Source of the DNA: an uncultured Acidimicrobiales bacterium
GTDB lineage: Bacteria > Actinomycetota > Acidimicrobiia > Acidimicrobiales > CADCSY01
Direction: 5' to 3'
Length of the DNA stretch: 52,392 bases
Assembly: GCA_902805555.1 (NCBI GenBank)
Contig: CADCSY010000082.1
Coordinates: forward strand, 1 to 52,392
Shown here: one piece after another, positions 8,701 to 16,265 of the stretch
How the letters are laid out: every line of letters begins with the position of its first letter
Position numbering within the stretch: the stretch's first letter is position 1
The notes under the pieces: generated by a model
Seen by the model: the letters and a program-made list of their open reading frames with translations, nothing else
Database searches by the model: none
What the model was told of the DNA's origin: nothing
Program-made: the position numbers and the translations under genes

Positions 8701-8732
8701 CCGCAGCGCCCCGGTGGACCGGGGCGCTGCGG
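8701..8732. terminator. Bidirectional terminator hairpin, 14-bp stem
   Basis: CCGCAGCGCCCCGG (8701-8714) and its exact complement (8719-8732) enclose the tetraloop TGGA. The hairpin lies between the convergent dehydrogenase and collagen-like genes and can serve both. No T-run follows on either strand. Confidence 0.65.
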
Positions 8733-8777
8733 GTCGTGCCGTCGCCGTGTCAGGCGCTTCGGTTCCAGCCGGCTCCG

Positions 8778-9923
8778 TCAGGCGATGGAGCGGACCTCGG
8801 CCAGCTCCTTCTCCTCGCCGTCGACGTCGACGGCGCTGTCGGTGAGCAGCACGGTCCGCAGGACGATGCCGCCCTGGAGCCGCAGCACCGAGGAGGCGAG
8901 GGCGCTCACGTAGCGCACGCCCTCACGGGGGTCGACGAACGTGCGGGGGCTGAGGTCGCGAGCCGCCTTGGCGACGTCGCGGAACAGCAGGGACGGCTCG
9001 AGCCGGTCCACCCACAGCTCACCGGGGACGCCCTGGATGCCCTGGACGCCGGGGATGCCGGGGCGACCGGGACGCCCGGCCGGGCCCTGGGGCCCCTGCG
9101 GACCCTCGACGCCGACCTCGCCCTGCGAGCCGGCGGGACCCTGCTCGCCCTGGGGACCCTGACGGCCCTGCTCACCGGGGAGGCCGATGACGCCGCGCTG
9201 ACCCTGGCCACCGGGGAGTCCCCGCTCGCCCTGGGGGCCCTGCTCGCCGCGGGGGCCCTGCTCGCCGACGGCGCCGGGGAGGCCCTTGGCGCCGGTCTCG
9301 CCCTGCGCGCCCTGGAGGCCCTGCTCGCCGCGCAGGCCCTGCTCACCGACGGGGCCGGTGACACCCTTCTCACCGGTCTCGCCCTGAAGGCCGGTCGCAC
9401 CCTGCGGTCCGGTCTCGCCACGCTCGCCGCGGAGCCCGACCTCGCCACGCTCGCCGGCAGGACCCGTGGGGCCCTGCTCGCCACGCTCGCCCGGGAGGCC
9501 GGTCGAGCCCTGGATGCCCTTCTCGCCCTTCTCACCGGTGGGGCCCTCGGGGCCCTGCAGCCCCTGCTCGCCCTGCTCACCGCGCTCACCCACGGGCCCG
9601 ACGGAGCCCTTGGCCCCCTTGTCGCCCTTGTCGCCCTGCTCGCCGACCGGACCGGTGGGGCCCTTGTCGCCCTTCTCGCCGCGCTCGCCGACGGGGCCAC
9701 GGGGGCCCTTGTCGCCGCGCTCGCCCTGCTCGCCCACGGGACCGGTCGGCCCCTTGGGGCCCCGGCCGCCCTGCACGCCGGCGGGAGCGGGCGTCTCGTC
9801 CTCTTCGACGACGACGACGAGGGCGGCGTCGACGATCTCCGCCTCGACGATCTCGTCCGGGAGGTCGGTCTCGACCAAGTCGGCCTCCACCCGGGGCGCG
9901 TTCGTTCCTCTTCGCTGAGCCAT
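8778..9923 (-). CDS. Collagen-like protein with 85 Gly-X-Y triplets
   Basis: A 381-residue protein in three parts: an acidic N-terminus (1-48, rich in Asp/Glu, ending EEDETPAPA), an uninterrupted collagen region (49-303, 85 consecutive Gly-X-Y triplets rich in GPT, GEQ, GER, GEK and GLP), and a 78-residue non-repetitive C-terminus ([11 protein letters not shown] to AEVRSIA) that might be a trimerisation or docking domain. There is no signal peptide, membrane helix or LPXTG-type sorting motif and no cysteine, so secretion is not evident, unlike most bacterial collagen-like surface proteins. Charged GEK/GER and GDK triplets would replace hydroxyproline in stabilising a triple helix. The start ATG 9923 has AAGGA nine bases upstream. 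Function unknown. Confidence 0.85.
   Translation of the reverse strand: MAQRRGTNAPRVEADLVETDLPDEIVEAEIVDAALVVVVEEDETPAPAGVQGGRGPKGPTGPVGEQGERGDKGPRGPVGERGEKGDKGPTGPVGEQGDKGDKGAKGSVGPVGERGEQGEQGLQGPEGPTGEKGEKGIQGSTGLPGERGEQGPTGPAGERGEVGLRGERGETGPQGATGLQGETGEKGVTGPVGEQGLRGEQGLQGAQGETGAKGLPGAVGEQGPRGEQGPQGERGLPGGQGQRGVIGLPGEQGRQGPQGEQGPAGSQGEVGVEGPQGPQGPAGRPGRPGIPGVQGIQGVPGELWVDRLEPSLLFRDVAKAARDLSPRTFVDPREGVRYVSALASSVLRLQGGIVLRTVLLTDSAVDVDGEEKELAEVRSIA
9015..9779 (-). repeat. Gly-X-Y collagen repeat, 85 units of 9 bp
   Basis: The coding repeat has a nine-base period without any interruption. On the opposite strand it produces a long Ala/Leu-rich open frame that is only a shadow of the repeat. 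Confidence 0.9.
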
Positions 9924-9999
9924 GATCTCTGATCCTTCTTCCTGGGGGGTCTGACGGGAGGTCCGGCAGCGAGCGCATGGCTCGGCCACCGACGATCTG

Positions 10000-10005
10000 A
10001 CGCTA
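10000..10005 (-). promoter_or_regulatory. Possible -10 TAGCGT of the collagen-like gene
   Basis: On the minus strand TAGCGT occurs about 76 bases before ATG 9923, implying a leader of roughly 65-70 bases that carries the AAGGA ribosome binding site. This differs from the leaderless genes around it. Confidence 0.3.
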
Positions 10006-10126
10006 CCCACCCGCCGGTGGTGCACACACGGTCGACGGCTGTGAGATGGGTCACGACCCGGACCCACCGAGGGCGCGCAGCGGTCACGGTTCGTGCCGCC
10101 ACGGCGGAGGCCGAGCACGGGCGCAG

Positions 10127-10132
10127 TAGCCT
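10127..10132 (+). promoter_or_regulatory. -10 hexamer TAGCCT, leaderless ppk2
   Basis: TAGCCT ends seven bases before GTG 10140 and decides that start over the longer in-frame extension to GTG 10017. Confidence 0.45.
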
Positions 10133-10139
10133 CCCGGCC

Positions 10140-10970
10140 GTGCCCGACGCCCCCGCCGTGCCGGCGTCCGTTCGCGTCAACCCCGGTGAGCCCCCGCTCC
10201 TCGCCGAGCGGCCCACCGCCGACGGGGCCGGCGTCGAGACCGACAAGGCGAAGGCGAACGACTCGCTCCTGCCTGCGCTGCGGGACGAGATCGTGCGCCT
10301 CCAGCAGCGGCTGTACGCCGAGGACGCCCGAAGCGTGCTGCTCGTGCTGCAGGGGACGGACACGTCGGGCAAGGACGGCACCATCCGCCACGTCCTCGGT
10401 GGGGTGACGCCGTCGGGGACGAAGGTGGCCGCGTTCAAGGCGCCGAGCACCAGTGAGCTCGCCCACGACCCGCTCTGGCGGGTGCACGCCGAGTGCCCCG
10501 AGCGGGGGAAGATCGGCGTGTTCAACCGATCGCACTACGAGGACGTGATGGCTGCCCGCGTGCGGGGCCTCGTCGACGAGGCCACGGTCCGGCGCCGCTT
10601 CCGCCACATCAACGAGTTCGAGCGCATGCTGGTCGAGGAGGGCACGACCGTCGTGAAGTGCTTCCTCCACCTGTCCCGCGACGAGCAGCGGGAGCGGCTC
10701 CAGGCCCGGCTCGACGATCCTGAGAGGCGCTGGAAGTTCCGCCTCGGCGACCTCGAGGACCGGGAGCGTTGGGACGACTTCCAGCTCGCCTACGAGGAGG
10801 CGGTCCGGGAGACCTCGACGGGGTGGGCGCCGTGGCACGTGGTCCCCGCCGACCGGAAGTGGCAGCGCAACCTCGTCGTCGCGCAGCTCCTGCGGGCAGC
10901 GCTGCAGGCCATGGACCCGCAGGTGCCGGCGGCGGCGGAGGAGACCCAAGGCGTCGTCATCCCGCCGTGA
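10140..10970 (+). CDS. ppk2: Polyphosphate kinase 2 family protein
   Basis: A 276-residue soluble P-loop phosphotransferase that moves phosphate between polyphosphate and nucleotides. The PPK2 landmarks are Walker A GTDTSGKDG (the usual second Gly pattern is GxDxxGKxG), Walker B/lid region GVFNRSHYEDV, and the arginine-rich lid LDDPERRWKFRLGDLEDRERW. The length and the single domain match the PPK2 polyphosphate:nucleotide phosphotransferase subgroup rather than the double-domain form. Preference for AMP or ADP cannot be read. It is transcribed divergently from the collagen-like gene and its last 14 bases overlap the 3' end of the convergent ogt gene. Confidence 0.9.
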   Translation: MPDAPAVPASVRVNPGEPPLLAERPTADGAGVETDKAKANDSLLPALRDEIVRLQQRLYAEDARSVLLVLQGTDTSGKDGTIRHVLGGVTPSGTKVAAFKAPSTSELAHDPLWRVHAECPERGKIGVFNRSHYEDVMAARVRGLVDEATVRRRFRHINEFERMLVEEGTTVVKCFLHLSRDEQRERLQARLDDPERRWKFRLGDLEDRERWDDFQLAYEEAVRETSTGWAPWHVVPADRKWQRNLVVAQLLRAALQAMDPQVPAAAEETQGVVIPP

Positions 10971-11502
10971 GCGGCGCCCCGCCTCCCGTGCCGGCGGCAG
11001 GTCCTGGCGAGCCGGACTCATGGGCCAGGAGCCACCGCTTCACGTCGAGCCCCCAGCGGAACCCGCCCATCCCGCCACCGGTCCGCACCACCCGGTGGCA
11101 GGGCACGAACAGCGCAGCGGCGTTGAAGCCGCAGGCCCCTGCAGCCGCCCGCACCGCCGCAGGGCGTCCGGCCTTGGCCGCCAGCTCCGCGTACGTGACC
11201 GGCGCGCCGGGCGGGACCCCCCGCAGCACGTCCCAGGCGTGGCTCCTGAAGGGTCCGGAGCGCTGGCGCACGTCGATGTCGTCGATCGCGAGCACGTCGC
11301 CTTCGAGGTACCGGACGGCCGCCCCGGTGACGGGGCCGAGGTCCCGGCGCTCCTTCAGCGACCCGTCGCCGCGCAGGTCGGGGGCGACGAGGTGGACGAG
11401 CTCGCCAGGGTCCGTCGTCCAGCCACTCGCGAGGACGGCGCCCTCGTCGTCGACCACGATCGTGAGAGGGCCGGCCGGGGTCGGCATCGTCGTGAGGTCC
11501 AT
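10957..11502 (-). CDS. ogt: Methylated-DNA-protein-cysteine methyltransferase
   Basis: A 181-residue suicide repair protein that accepts the methyl group of O6-methylguanine. The active-site motif PCHRV is present, preceded by the winged-helix recognition part (TYAELAAKAG, AAAGACGFN) and followed by GGFRWGLDVKRWLLAHE. It starts at ATG 11502, whose A is the last base of the upstream TGA (TGATG), so it is translationally coupled to adaA-alkA. The two genes together split the functions of E. coli Ada and AlkA. The pairing matches the mycobacterial order Rv1317c-Rv1316c. The C-terminal 20 residues are a Gly/Pro/Ala tail. Confidence 0.92.
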   Translation of the reverse strand: MDLTTMPTPAGPLTIVVDDEGAVLASGWTTDPGELVHLVAPDLRGDGSLKERRDLGPVTGAAVRYLEGDVLAIDDIDVRQRSGPFRSHAWDVLRGVPPGAPVTYAELAAKAGRPAAVRAAAGACGFNAAALFVPCHRVVRTGGGMGGFRWGLDVKRWLLAHESGSPGPAAGTGGGAPLTAG

Positions 11503-13103
11503 CAGCTCGTCCTGTCGTCGTCGGGTCGGGTGGGGCTGGGGCTGCCCGTCGCACCTGCGAGGGGCTCGGTCCGGGCGGTCGTCGTCCTGCGTCGGGCCCG
11601 ATGTCGACCGGCCCGCTCGGCCTCGGGCTCCTGGGGGAGGGGGTCTCGGCGCGACCGTGCCTCGGCGTCCAGGCTGCGCCACAGGTGGATGACGGCGTAG
11701 GCCCGCCACGGGCGCCACCCGTCTGCGAGGGCCGAGAGCTCGGGGGCGTCGGCGTCGTGACCGAGGCGGCGAAGGGCGTTGCGGAGGCCGACATCGCCGA
11801 CCGGGAGGGCATCGGGGTCCCCGAGCGCCCGCAGGGCGATGTACGACGCGGTCCACGGCCCGATGCCGGGGAGGGCCAGCAACGCCGCCTCGGTGGCGGC
11901 CCGATCCGCACCCCCGTCGAGCGCGACGTCGCCGTCGTCCAGCGCCCGCGCCAGGCCGAGCAGCGCTCGCGCCCGTGCCCTCGGCATCGCGAGCTCCGCC
12001 GGGTCCATCGCCGCCAAGGCGGCGGGCGTGGGGAACAGGTGCGTCAGACCACCGTCGGGAGCCGCGAGCCGTTCCCCGTGCGAGCGCACCAGCCGGGCCG
12101 CCAGGGTGCGGGCACCGGCCACCGACACCTGCTGGCCGAGGACGGCCCGGACAGCCAGCTCGGCACCGTCGACGTGACCGGGCACCCGCGTGCCGGGTGC
12201 CTCCCGGACGAGTGGCCCGAGGACGGGATCGGCACCGAGGTGCTCGTCGACCGCCACCGGGTCGGCGTCGAGGTCGAGCAGCCGGCGGCAGCGGGAGACC
12301 GCAGCAGCGAGGTCGGCGACGTCCGTCAGGCGGAGCGTGCACGACACGTGGTCGCCCCCGTCGTGCAGCGAGACCGTCCCCGGGCCCCTCGGCAGCGGCA
12401 GCACCCGCCGGTAGGCGCCCTCGACGACCTCCTCGACCCCCGGCACGGCCCGGGCGCCGAGGAACGACAGGACGGCGCCGGCGTCGAGCGGCTGCCGGGC
12501 GGCGAGGCGGAGGGTGATCGACTCCGGCTGGCCGCCGCTCGCCCCGCTCCGGCCGTCGCGGAGCTGCGTGGGGGTGGCGGCGTAGACGGCTCGGACCGTG
12601 TCGTTGAACTGGCGGACGCTGGTGAAGCCTGCGGCGAAGGCGGTCGCCGTCACCGGCAGGGAGGTCGTCTCGAGCAGCAGCCGCGCCGTGTGCGCCCGCT
12701 GCACCCGGGCGAGGGCGAGCGCCCCCGCGCCCACCTCGGCCAGCAGCAACCGGTGGAGCTGGCGCTCGCTGTAGCCGAGGCGGCGCGACACGCCGCCGAC
12801 CCCCTCCCGGTCGACGAGGCCGTCGGCGATGAGCCGCATCGCCCGAGCCACCACGTCCGCACGCCCCTGCCACTCGGCCGAGTCGGGGGTCACGTCGGGC
12901 CGGCAGCGGCGACACGCCCGGAACCCCTCCGCCACCGCCGCGGCTGCCGTCGGGTGGAAGCGGACGTGCTCCCGCTTGGGGGTGCGGGCCGGGCAGCTCG
13001 GTCGGCAGTAGATGCCCGTGGAGGTGACGGCGGTGACGAACCAGCCGTCGAAGCGGGGATCCCTGCTGCAGACGATGCGGTAGCAGCGCTCGGCGTCCAG
13101 CAC
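11502..13103 (-). CDS. alkA: AdaA-AlkA fusion: DNA alkylation sensor and glycosylase
   Basis: A 533-residue protein with four modules: the Ada zinc domain (1-75), an AraC-type helix-turn-helix (about 90-185), the AlkA N-terminal domain (about 195-300) and an HhH-GPD glycosylase (about 310-480, LPGIGPWTASYIALRALGDPDALPVGDVG split here only for reading). The zinc cysteines C33, C37, C64 and C67 have the same spacing as C38, C42, C69 and C72 of E. coli Ada; C33 would take the methyl from phosphotriesters and switch the protein to an activator. The tail (about 485-533) is basic and low in complexity. GTG 13103 is chosen because GACGAT, a -10-like hexamer, lies six bases upstream and the Ada fold starts at once. 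It is divergent from dedA. Confidence 0.88.
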   Translation of the reverse strand: MLDAERCYRIVCSRDPRFDGWFVTAVTSTGIYCRPSCPARTPKREHVRFHPTAAAAVAEGFRACRRCRPDVTPDSAEWQGRADVVARAMRLIADGLVDREGVGGVSRRLGYSERQLHRLLLAEVGAGALALARVQRAHTARLLLETTSLPVTATAFAAGFTSVRQFNDTVRAVYAATPTQLRDGRSGASGGQPESITLRLAARQPLDAGAVLSFLGARAVPGVEEVVEGAYRRVLPLPRGPGTVSLHDGGDHVSCTLRLTDVADLAAAVSRCRRLLDLDADPVAVDEHLGADPVLGPLVREAPGTRVPGHVDGAELAVRAVLGQQVSVAGARTLAARLVRSHGERLAAPDGGLTHLFPTPAALAAMDPAELAMPRARARALLGLARALDDGDVALDGGADRAATEAALLALPGIGPWTASYIALRALGDPDALPVGDVGLRNALRRLGHDADAPELSALADGWRPWRAYAVIHLWRSLDAEARSRRDPLPQEPEAERAGRHRARRRTTTARTEPLAGATGSPSPTRPDDDRTS

Positions 13104-13210
13104 GGAGCCATCGTCGCTGATCCAGGGACCGGACGCTGGCGGGAATCCGACATCGCAGTCGTCCGTACCACCGCCTGACGGGCGGCGCGGGGCCCGTGAA
13201 CGGCGGCCTG

Positions 13211-13216
13211 TAGCGT
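13211..13216 (+). promoter_or_regulatory. -10 hexamer TAGCGT, leaderless dedA
   Basis: TAGCGT ends eight bases before ATG 13225, with no ribosome binding site between them. Confidence 0.45.
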
Positions 13217-13224
13217 CGCCGGCC

Positions 13225-13863
13225 ATGGCGGAGGAGGAGACGAGCGGCGTCGCAGGGTGGATCACCGACGTGATCGACTCGGTCGGCGAGGTCGGCGTCG
13301 GGCTCCTCATCGCCTTGGAGAACGTGTTCCCGCCCCTGCCCTCCGAGCTCATCCTGCCGTTCGCCGGGTTCGCCGCCGAGCGGGGCGACCTCAACATCGT
13401 GCTGGCCTGGGTCGCCGCCACGATCGGGGCCCTCGTGGGTGCGCTCGTGCTCTACGGCATCGGCGCCGTCGTCGGCTACGACCGCCTCCACGACCTCGCC
13501 GGGAAGCGCTGGTTCGTCCTCCTCGGCCAGCGCGACCTCGAGCGGGGCTCGTCGCTGTTCGACCGCTACGAGGCCCCGCTCATCCTCGGCGGCCGGTGCG
13601 TGCCGCTCGTCCGCAGCGTGGTGTCCATCCCAGCCGGCATCGCCCGGATGCCGCTCGCCCGGTTCTGCCTCTACACCACCATCGGCGCCGGCCTGTGGAA
13701 CGCCCTGTTCATCTACCTCGGTTCGGTGGTGGGCGACAACTACGAGCGGGTCGAGAGCTACGTCAAGCCGTTCTCCTACGCCGTGCTCCTGCTCCTCGTC
13801 GCGGGTGCCGCCTACCTCGTGGTGCGCACCGTCCGGCGCAAGCGGTTCAGCGCCGCCGGCTGA
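13225..13863 (+). CDS. DedA-family (SNARE-associated) membrane protein
   Basis: A 212-residue membrane protein with about five hydrophobic segments. It has the two signature regions of the DedA family: the reentrant acidic/proline segment ENVFPPLPSELILPFAGF (residues about 32-50) and GRCVPLVRSVVSIPAG (about 123-138), whose charged residues are needed in characterised members. DedA proteins act as lipid scramblases or flippases coupled to membrane potential. The length is normal. It is leaderless, divergent from adaA-alkA, and convergent with the kinase gene, with an 8-bp inverted repeat (13878-13885 with 13914-13921) between the stop codons. Confidence 0.88.
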   Translation: MAEEETSGVAGWITDVIDSVGEVGVGLLIALENVFPPLPSELILPFAGFAAERGDLNIVLAWVAATIGALVGALVLYGIGAVVGYDRLHDLAGKRWFVLLGQRDLERGSSLFDRYEAPLILGGRCVPLVRSVVSIPAGIARMPLARFCLYTTIGAGLWNALFIYLGSVVGDNYERVESYVKPFSYAVLLLLVAGAAYLVVRTVRRKRFSAAG

Positions 13864-13942
13864 CGACCGGACGAGGGGGACCGCCACGTCCTGAACGAGG
13901 CACGCACGGTCTCGGCGGTCCGGCTGCAGGTGCGGGGGCGGG

Positions 13943-15721
13943 TCAGCGGGGGATCGTGAACCCGGCCTCGAACGCCTCCCGGACCTCCTCGAGCTCGTCC
14001 CACCGCCCTGCCGGGGCCTGGAAGTTCAGGGCGTAGCCGGTGTCGATGTCGTCGGCGATGATGCCGATGTTCGTGGCCCGCTGCCCCTGGTACGTGTACT
14101 CCCAGATCGCCGCCTCGTAGCCCTGGAAGGTCCTCTCCTCGATGCGGATCTCCCTGTAGTCCGGGTACTGCTGGGCGAACGTGGCGGACTGGCCCTCCCA
14201 CGCCGCCACTGCGTCGTCACCGGGGTCGTCGGTCTGGTCGACCCGGAGGTAGGCGCCGCCCGGACCTCGGACGTCGATGGCGTTGCCGCGCGAAGGTGTC
14301 GGGGTCCAGCCAGCCGGGTGCCAGATGGTCCAGCGGAGCGACGGCTGGGGGCTGTACGAGGTCCACTCCGCCGGCACGCCGTCCGGGCGCCCTGCAGGGT
14401 CGGGGGCGGGGGCCGTCGTCGTGGTCGCCGGCTCGTCCTCGGTGGGATCGTCGTCGGGCTCGTCCTCGGTGGGCTCCTCGTCGGTCGGCGCCTCGTCCGT
14501 GGGCTCGTCCTCGGTCGGCTCGTCGACCACAACGGGTGCCGACGACCCGGGGGTGGTCCCGGTGGTGGCGGTGGCGTCCGGCAGGGTCGTCTCGCTGCCG
14601 CCGGCGTCGACGCCTTCGCCGTCGTCGCCGAGTCGCGACAGGAGGACGGCGCCCAGGGCGAGCAGGGCGACGACGCCGAGCACGGCCGCCACCGGGAAGC
14701 GTCGGTTCCCGGTCCCGCCCGCGGCGGACGGGCGGTGCGGAGCGGGAGCCGACCGCGGGGCCGACGGTCTGGTCCCGAGGTCCGGAGCCGGCGTGGTGGC
14801 GGCGACGGACGTGGCCGCGACCGGAGCGACCCGGGTCATCTGTGGCAGCGCCACCGTGGCGCCCTCCTCGGCTCCGTGCGCCTCGACGGGCACGGCCCGG
14901 GCCCCTGCGATGTCGGCCAGCTTCGACGTCGCCTCTGCCAGCCCGAGTCGGGCGGCGGGGTCCTTCGCCAGCAGGCCGTCGATCAACGGCGCCAGCTCCC
15001 CGGCCCGCTCGAAGGGCCGTCGGTCACCGTGCACGACCGCGTGGAGGGTCGAGATCGGCTCGCCCTGGTCGAAGGGGGCCTGCCCCTCGACCGCGTAGTA
15101 CAGCAGCGCGCCCGTGCTCCAGAGGTCCGAGGGAGGGCCGACGGGCTCACCGAGGGCCTGCTCGGGCGACATGTAGGAGGGGGTCCCCATCACCATGCCC
15201 GTCTTGGTGATGCTCGGGTCGTCGCGCATGGACGCGATGCCGAAGTCGGCCAGCTTCACCTGGCCCGACGACGTGACCATGACGTTGCGGGGCTTCACGT
15301 CCCGGTGGACGATGCCGACCTTGTGGGCGGCCTCGAGGGCGCCGAGCAGCGCGACGCCGATGGCCGCCGTCGCCGGCGGGGTGAGGGGGCCGTCGGCGGT
15401 CACTGCGTCGGCGAGCGTCTGCTCCTCGACCAGCTCCATGACGAGGTACACCTGGTCGGCCTCGTCGACCACGTCGAACACCTGCACCGAGCCCGGGTGG
15501 TGGATGCGGGCGGCAGCGCGCGCCTCGCGCAGGACCCGGGCCCGCAGCGCGTCGCGCTCCGCATCGGGCAGGTGGGTCGGGAGGGGCACCTCCTTGACGG
15601 CGACCGCACGTCGGAGAACGGTGTCCTCGCCGCGCCAGACCCTGCCGACGCCGCCGCTCCCGATCACGAAGTCGAGTCGGTAGCGGTTGGCGACGGTGGT
15701 GGCGGTGTCGTCGGCGGGCAC
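13943..15721 (-). CDS. PknB-like Ser/Thr protein kinase, single-pass membrane
   Basis: A 592-residue kinase. The cytoplasmic domain (about 10-275) has the Gly loop GSGGVGRVW, the ATP lysine in VAVKEV, catalytic HRDVKPRNVMV, DFG, and the activation segment GTPSYMSPEQ. A juxtamembrane Pro/Ala-rich linker leads to one transmembrane helix (about 348-366). Outside it are a Thr/Pro/acidic stretch built of EPTEDEP-like units (about 400-430, coded by 14431-14525) and a folded C-terminal domain of about 140 residues with WHPAGW and an IWEYTYQG strand; there are no PASTA repeats. The extracytoplasmic part is probably a sensor, ligand unknown. GTG 15721 lies six bases after TACCGT. Confidence 0.9.
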   Translation of the reverse strand: MPADDTATTVANRYRLDFVIGSGGVGRVWRGEDTVLRRAVAVKEVPLPTHLPDAERDALRARVLREARAAARIHHPGSVQVFDVVDEADQVYLVMELVEEQTLADAVTADGPLTPPATAAIGVALLGALEAAHKVGIVHRDVKPRNVMVTSSGQVKLADFGIASMRDDPSITKTGMVMGTPSYMSPEQALGEPVGPPSDLWSTGALLYYAVEGQAPFDQGEPISTLHAVVHGDRRPFERAGELAPLIDGLLAKDPAARLGLAEATSKLADIAGARAVPVEAHGAEEGATVALPQMTRVAPVAATSVAATTPAPDLGTRPSAPRSAPAPHRPSAAGGTGNRRFPVAAVLGVVALLALGAVLLSRLGDDGEGVDAGGSETTLPDATATTGTTPGSSAPVVVDEPTEDEPTDEAPTDEEPTEDEPDDDPTEDEPATTTTAPAPDPAGRPDGVPAEWTSYSPQPSLRWTIWHPAGWTPTPSRGNAIDVRGPGGAYLRVDQTDDPGDDAVAAWEGQSATFAQQYPDYREIRIEERTFQGYEAAIWEYTYQGQRATNIGIIADDIDTGYALNFQAPAGRWDELEEVREAFEAGFTIPR

Positions 15722-15727
15722 CGCTGG

Positions 15728-15733
15728 ACGGTA
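15728..15733 (-). promoter_or_regulatory. -10 hexamer TACCGT, leaderless kinase gene
   Basis: On the minus strand TACCGT ends six bases before GTG 15721. Confidence 0.45.
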
Positions 15734-15786
15734 CCCGTGGTCAACCTGCGCCTACCGGCGGTGGTGCAGCCCGCCTTCCGGTCGGC

Positions 15787-16101
15787 TCAGCCGCGACCCA
15801 CGGCGGCTGCTGCGGGGCCGGCCGCCCGCCTGGCGCTGCTCCGGCGGCGGGCCTCGACGCGCTGCTCGTCGTTCTCGCCGCCCCAGAAGCCCTGCTCGCG
15901 GTGGTGTCGTGCGTAGGACCGGCACTCCTCGGTCACGGGGCACTCGCCGCAGATGGAGGCAGCCACCGCTTCTCGCGCCGCACGCGCGTCGGCCTGCTCG
16001 CCGAAGGGAGGGAAGAAGAGCTCGGTCTGGCCCTGGCAGATGCCGTCGGACATCCAGTCCTGCTGGGTCCAACGGGGGAGGAGCTGGACGACTTCAGCCA
16101 A
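15787..16101 (-). CDS. WhiB-family iron-sulfur transcription factor
   Basis: A 104-residue regulator with the four cluster-binding cysteines C22, C51, C54 and C60 (pattern C-x28-C-x2-C-x5-C) and the beta-turn GFWGGENDEQR that contacts the primary sigma factor, followed by a basic, Ala-rich tail for DNA binding. WhiB proteins are restricted to actinobacteria and their phages and respond to redox, nitric oxide or developmental signals through a 4Fe-4S cluster. TTG 16101 has AGAGG about eight bases upstream. The long, AT-richer region to the divergent helicase gene probably holds its promoter. Which WhiB subclass this is cannot be told by eye. Confidence 0.93.
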   Translation of the reverse strand: MAEVVQLLPRWTQQDWMSDGICQGQTELFFPPFGEQADARAAREAVAASICGECPVTEECRSYARHHREQGFWGGENDEQRVEARRRSSARRAAGPAAAAVGRG

Positions 16102-16156
16102 CGTGGCCGCCTCTCGGAGGGTGGGTGGGCCGGAGAGCCCGGTCCGTTGCCCACGA

Positions 16157-16174
16157 TGTTCACCAAGTGTTCAC
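16157..16174. promoter_or_regulatory. Direct repeat TGTTCAC, 11-base spacing, between whiB and helicase
   Basis: TGTTCAC occurs at 16157-16163 and 16168-16174, spaced by one helical turn, in the divergent region upstream of the WhiB gene. A TACCAT or, on the other strand, TAGGGA hexamer lies next to it (16179-16186). It may bind a regulator; the regulator is not known. Confidence 0.3.
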
Positions 16175-16265
16175 GGTCCCTACCATCTTTCCAACACATT
16201 GTTGTGATCCACATGATCTGTTGCGAAGATGCGCGTCCTCCGGCTGCGCCGACGAGGATGAGGTC

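Noticed and set aside
8736-9932. A 398-codon plus-strand frame full of Ala, Leu and Gly
   Set aside because: It is the complement of the collagen repeat; its composition is forced by the nine-base period, and the minus strand has a start with a ribosome binding site.
10957-13887. A minus-strand frame of nearly 1000 codons over ogt, alkA and dedA
   Set aside because: Only its ogt part is meaningful. The rest is Arg/Pro/Gly-rich out-of-frame sequence over genes with clear motifs; such long frames are expected at this GC content.
13878-13921. 8-bp inverted repeat GGACCGCC/GGCGGTCC as a terminator between dedA and the kinase gene
   Set aside because: The spacer of 28 bases is long, so a terminator is doubtful; it may be chance at this GC content.
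15687-16265. N-terminal extension of the DinG-like helicase
   Set aside because: It would cover the whole WhiB gene on the other strand and reads as Arg-rich noise until GTG 16266.
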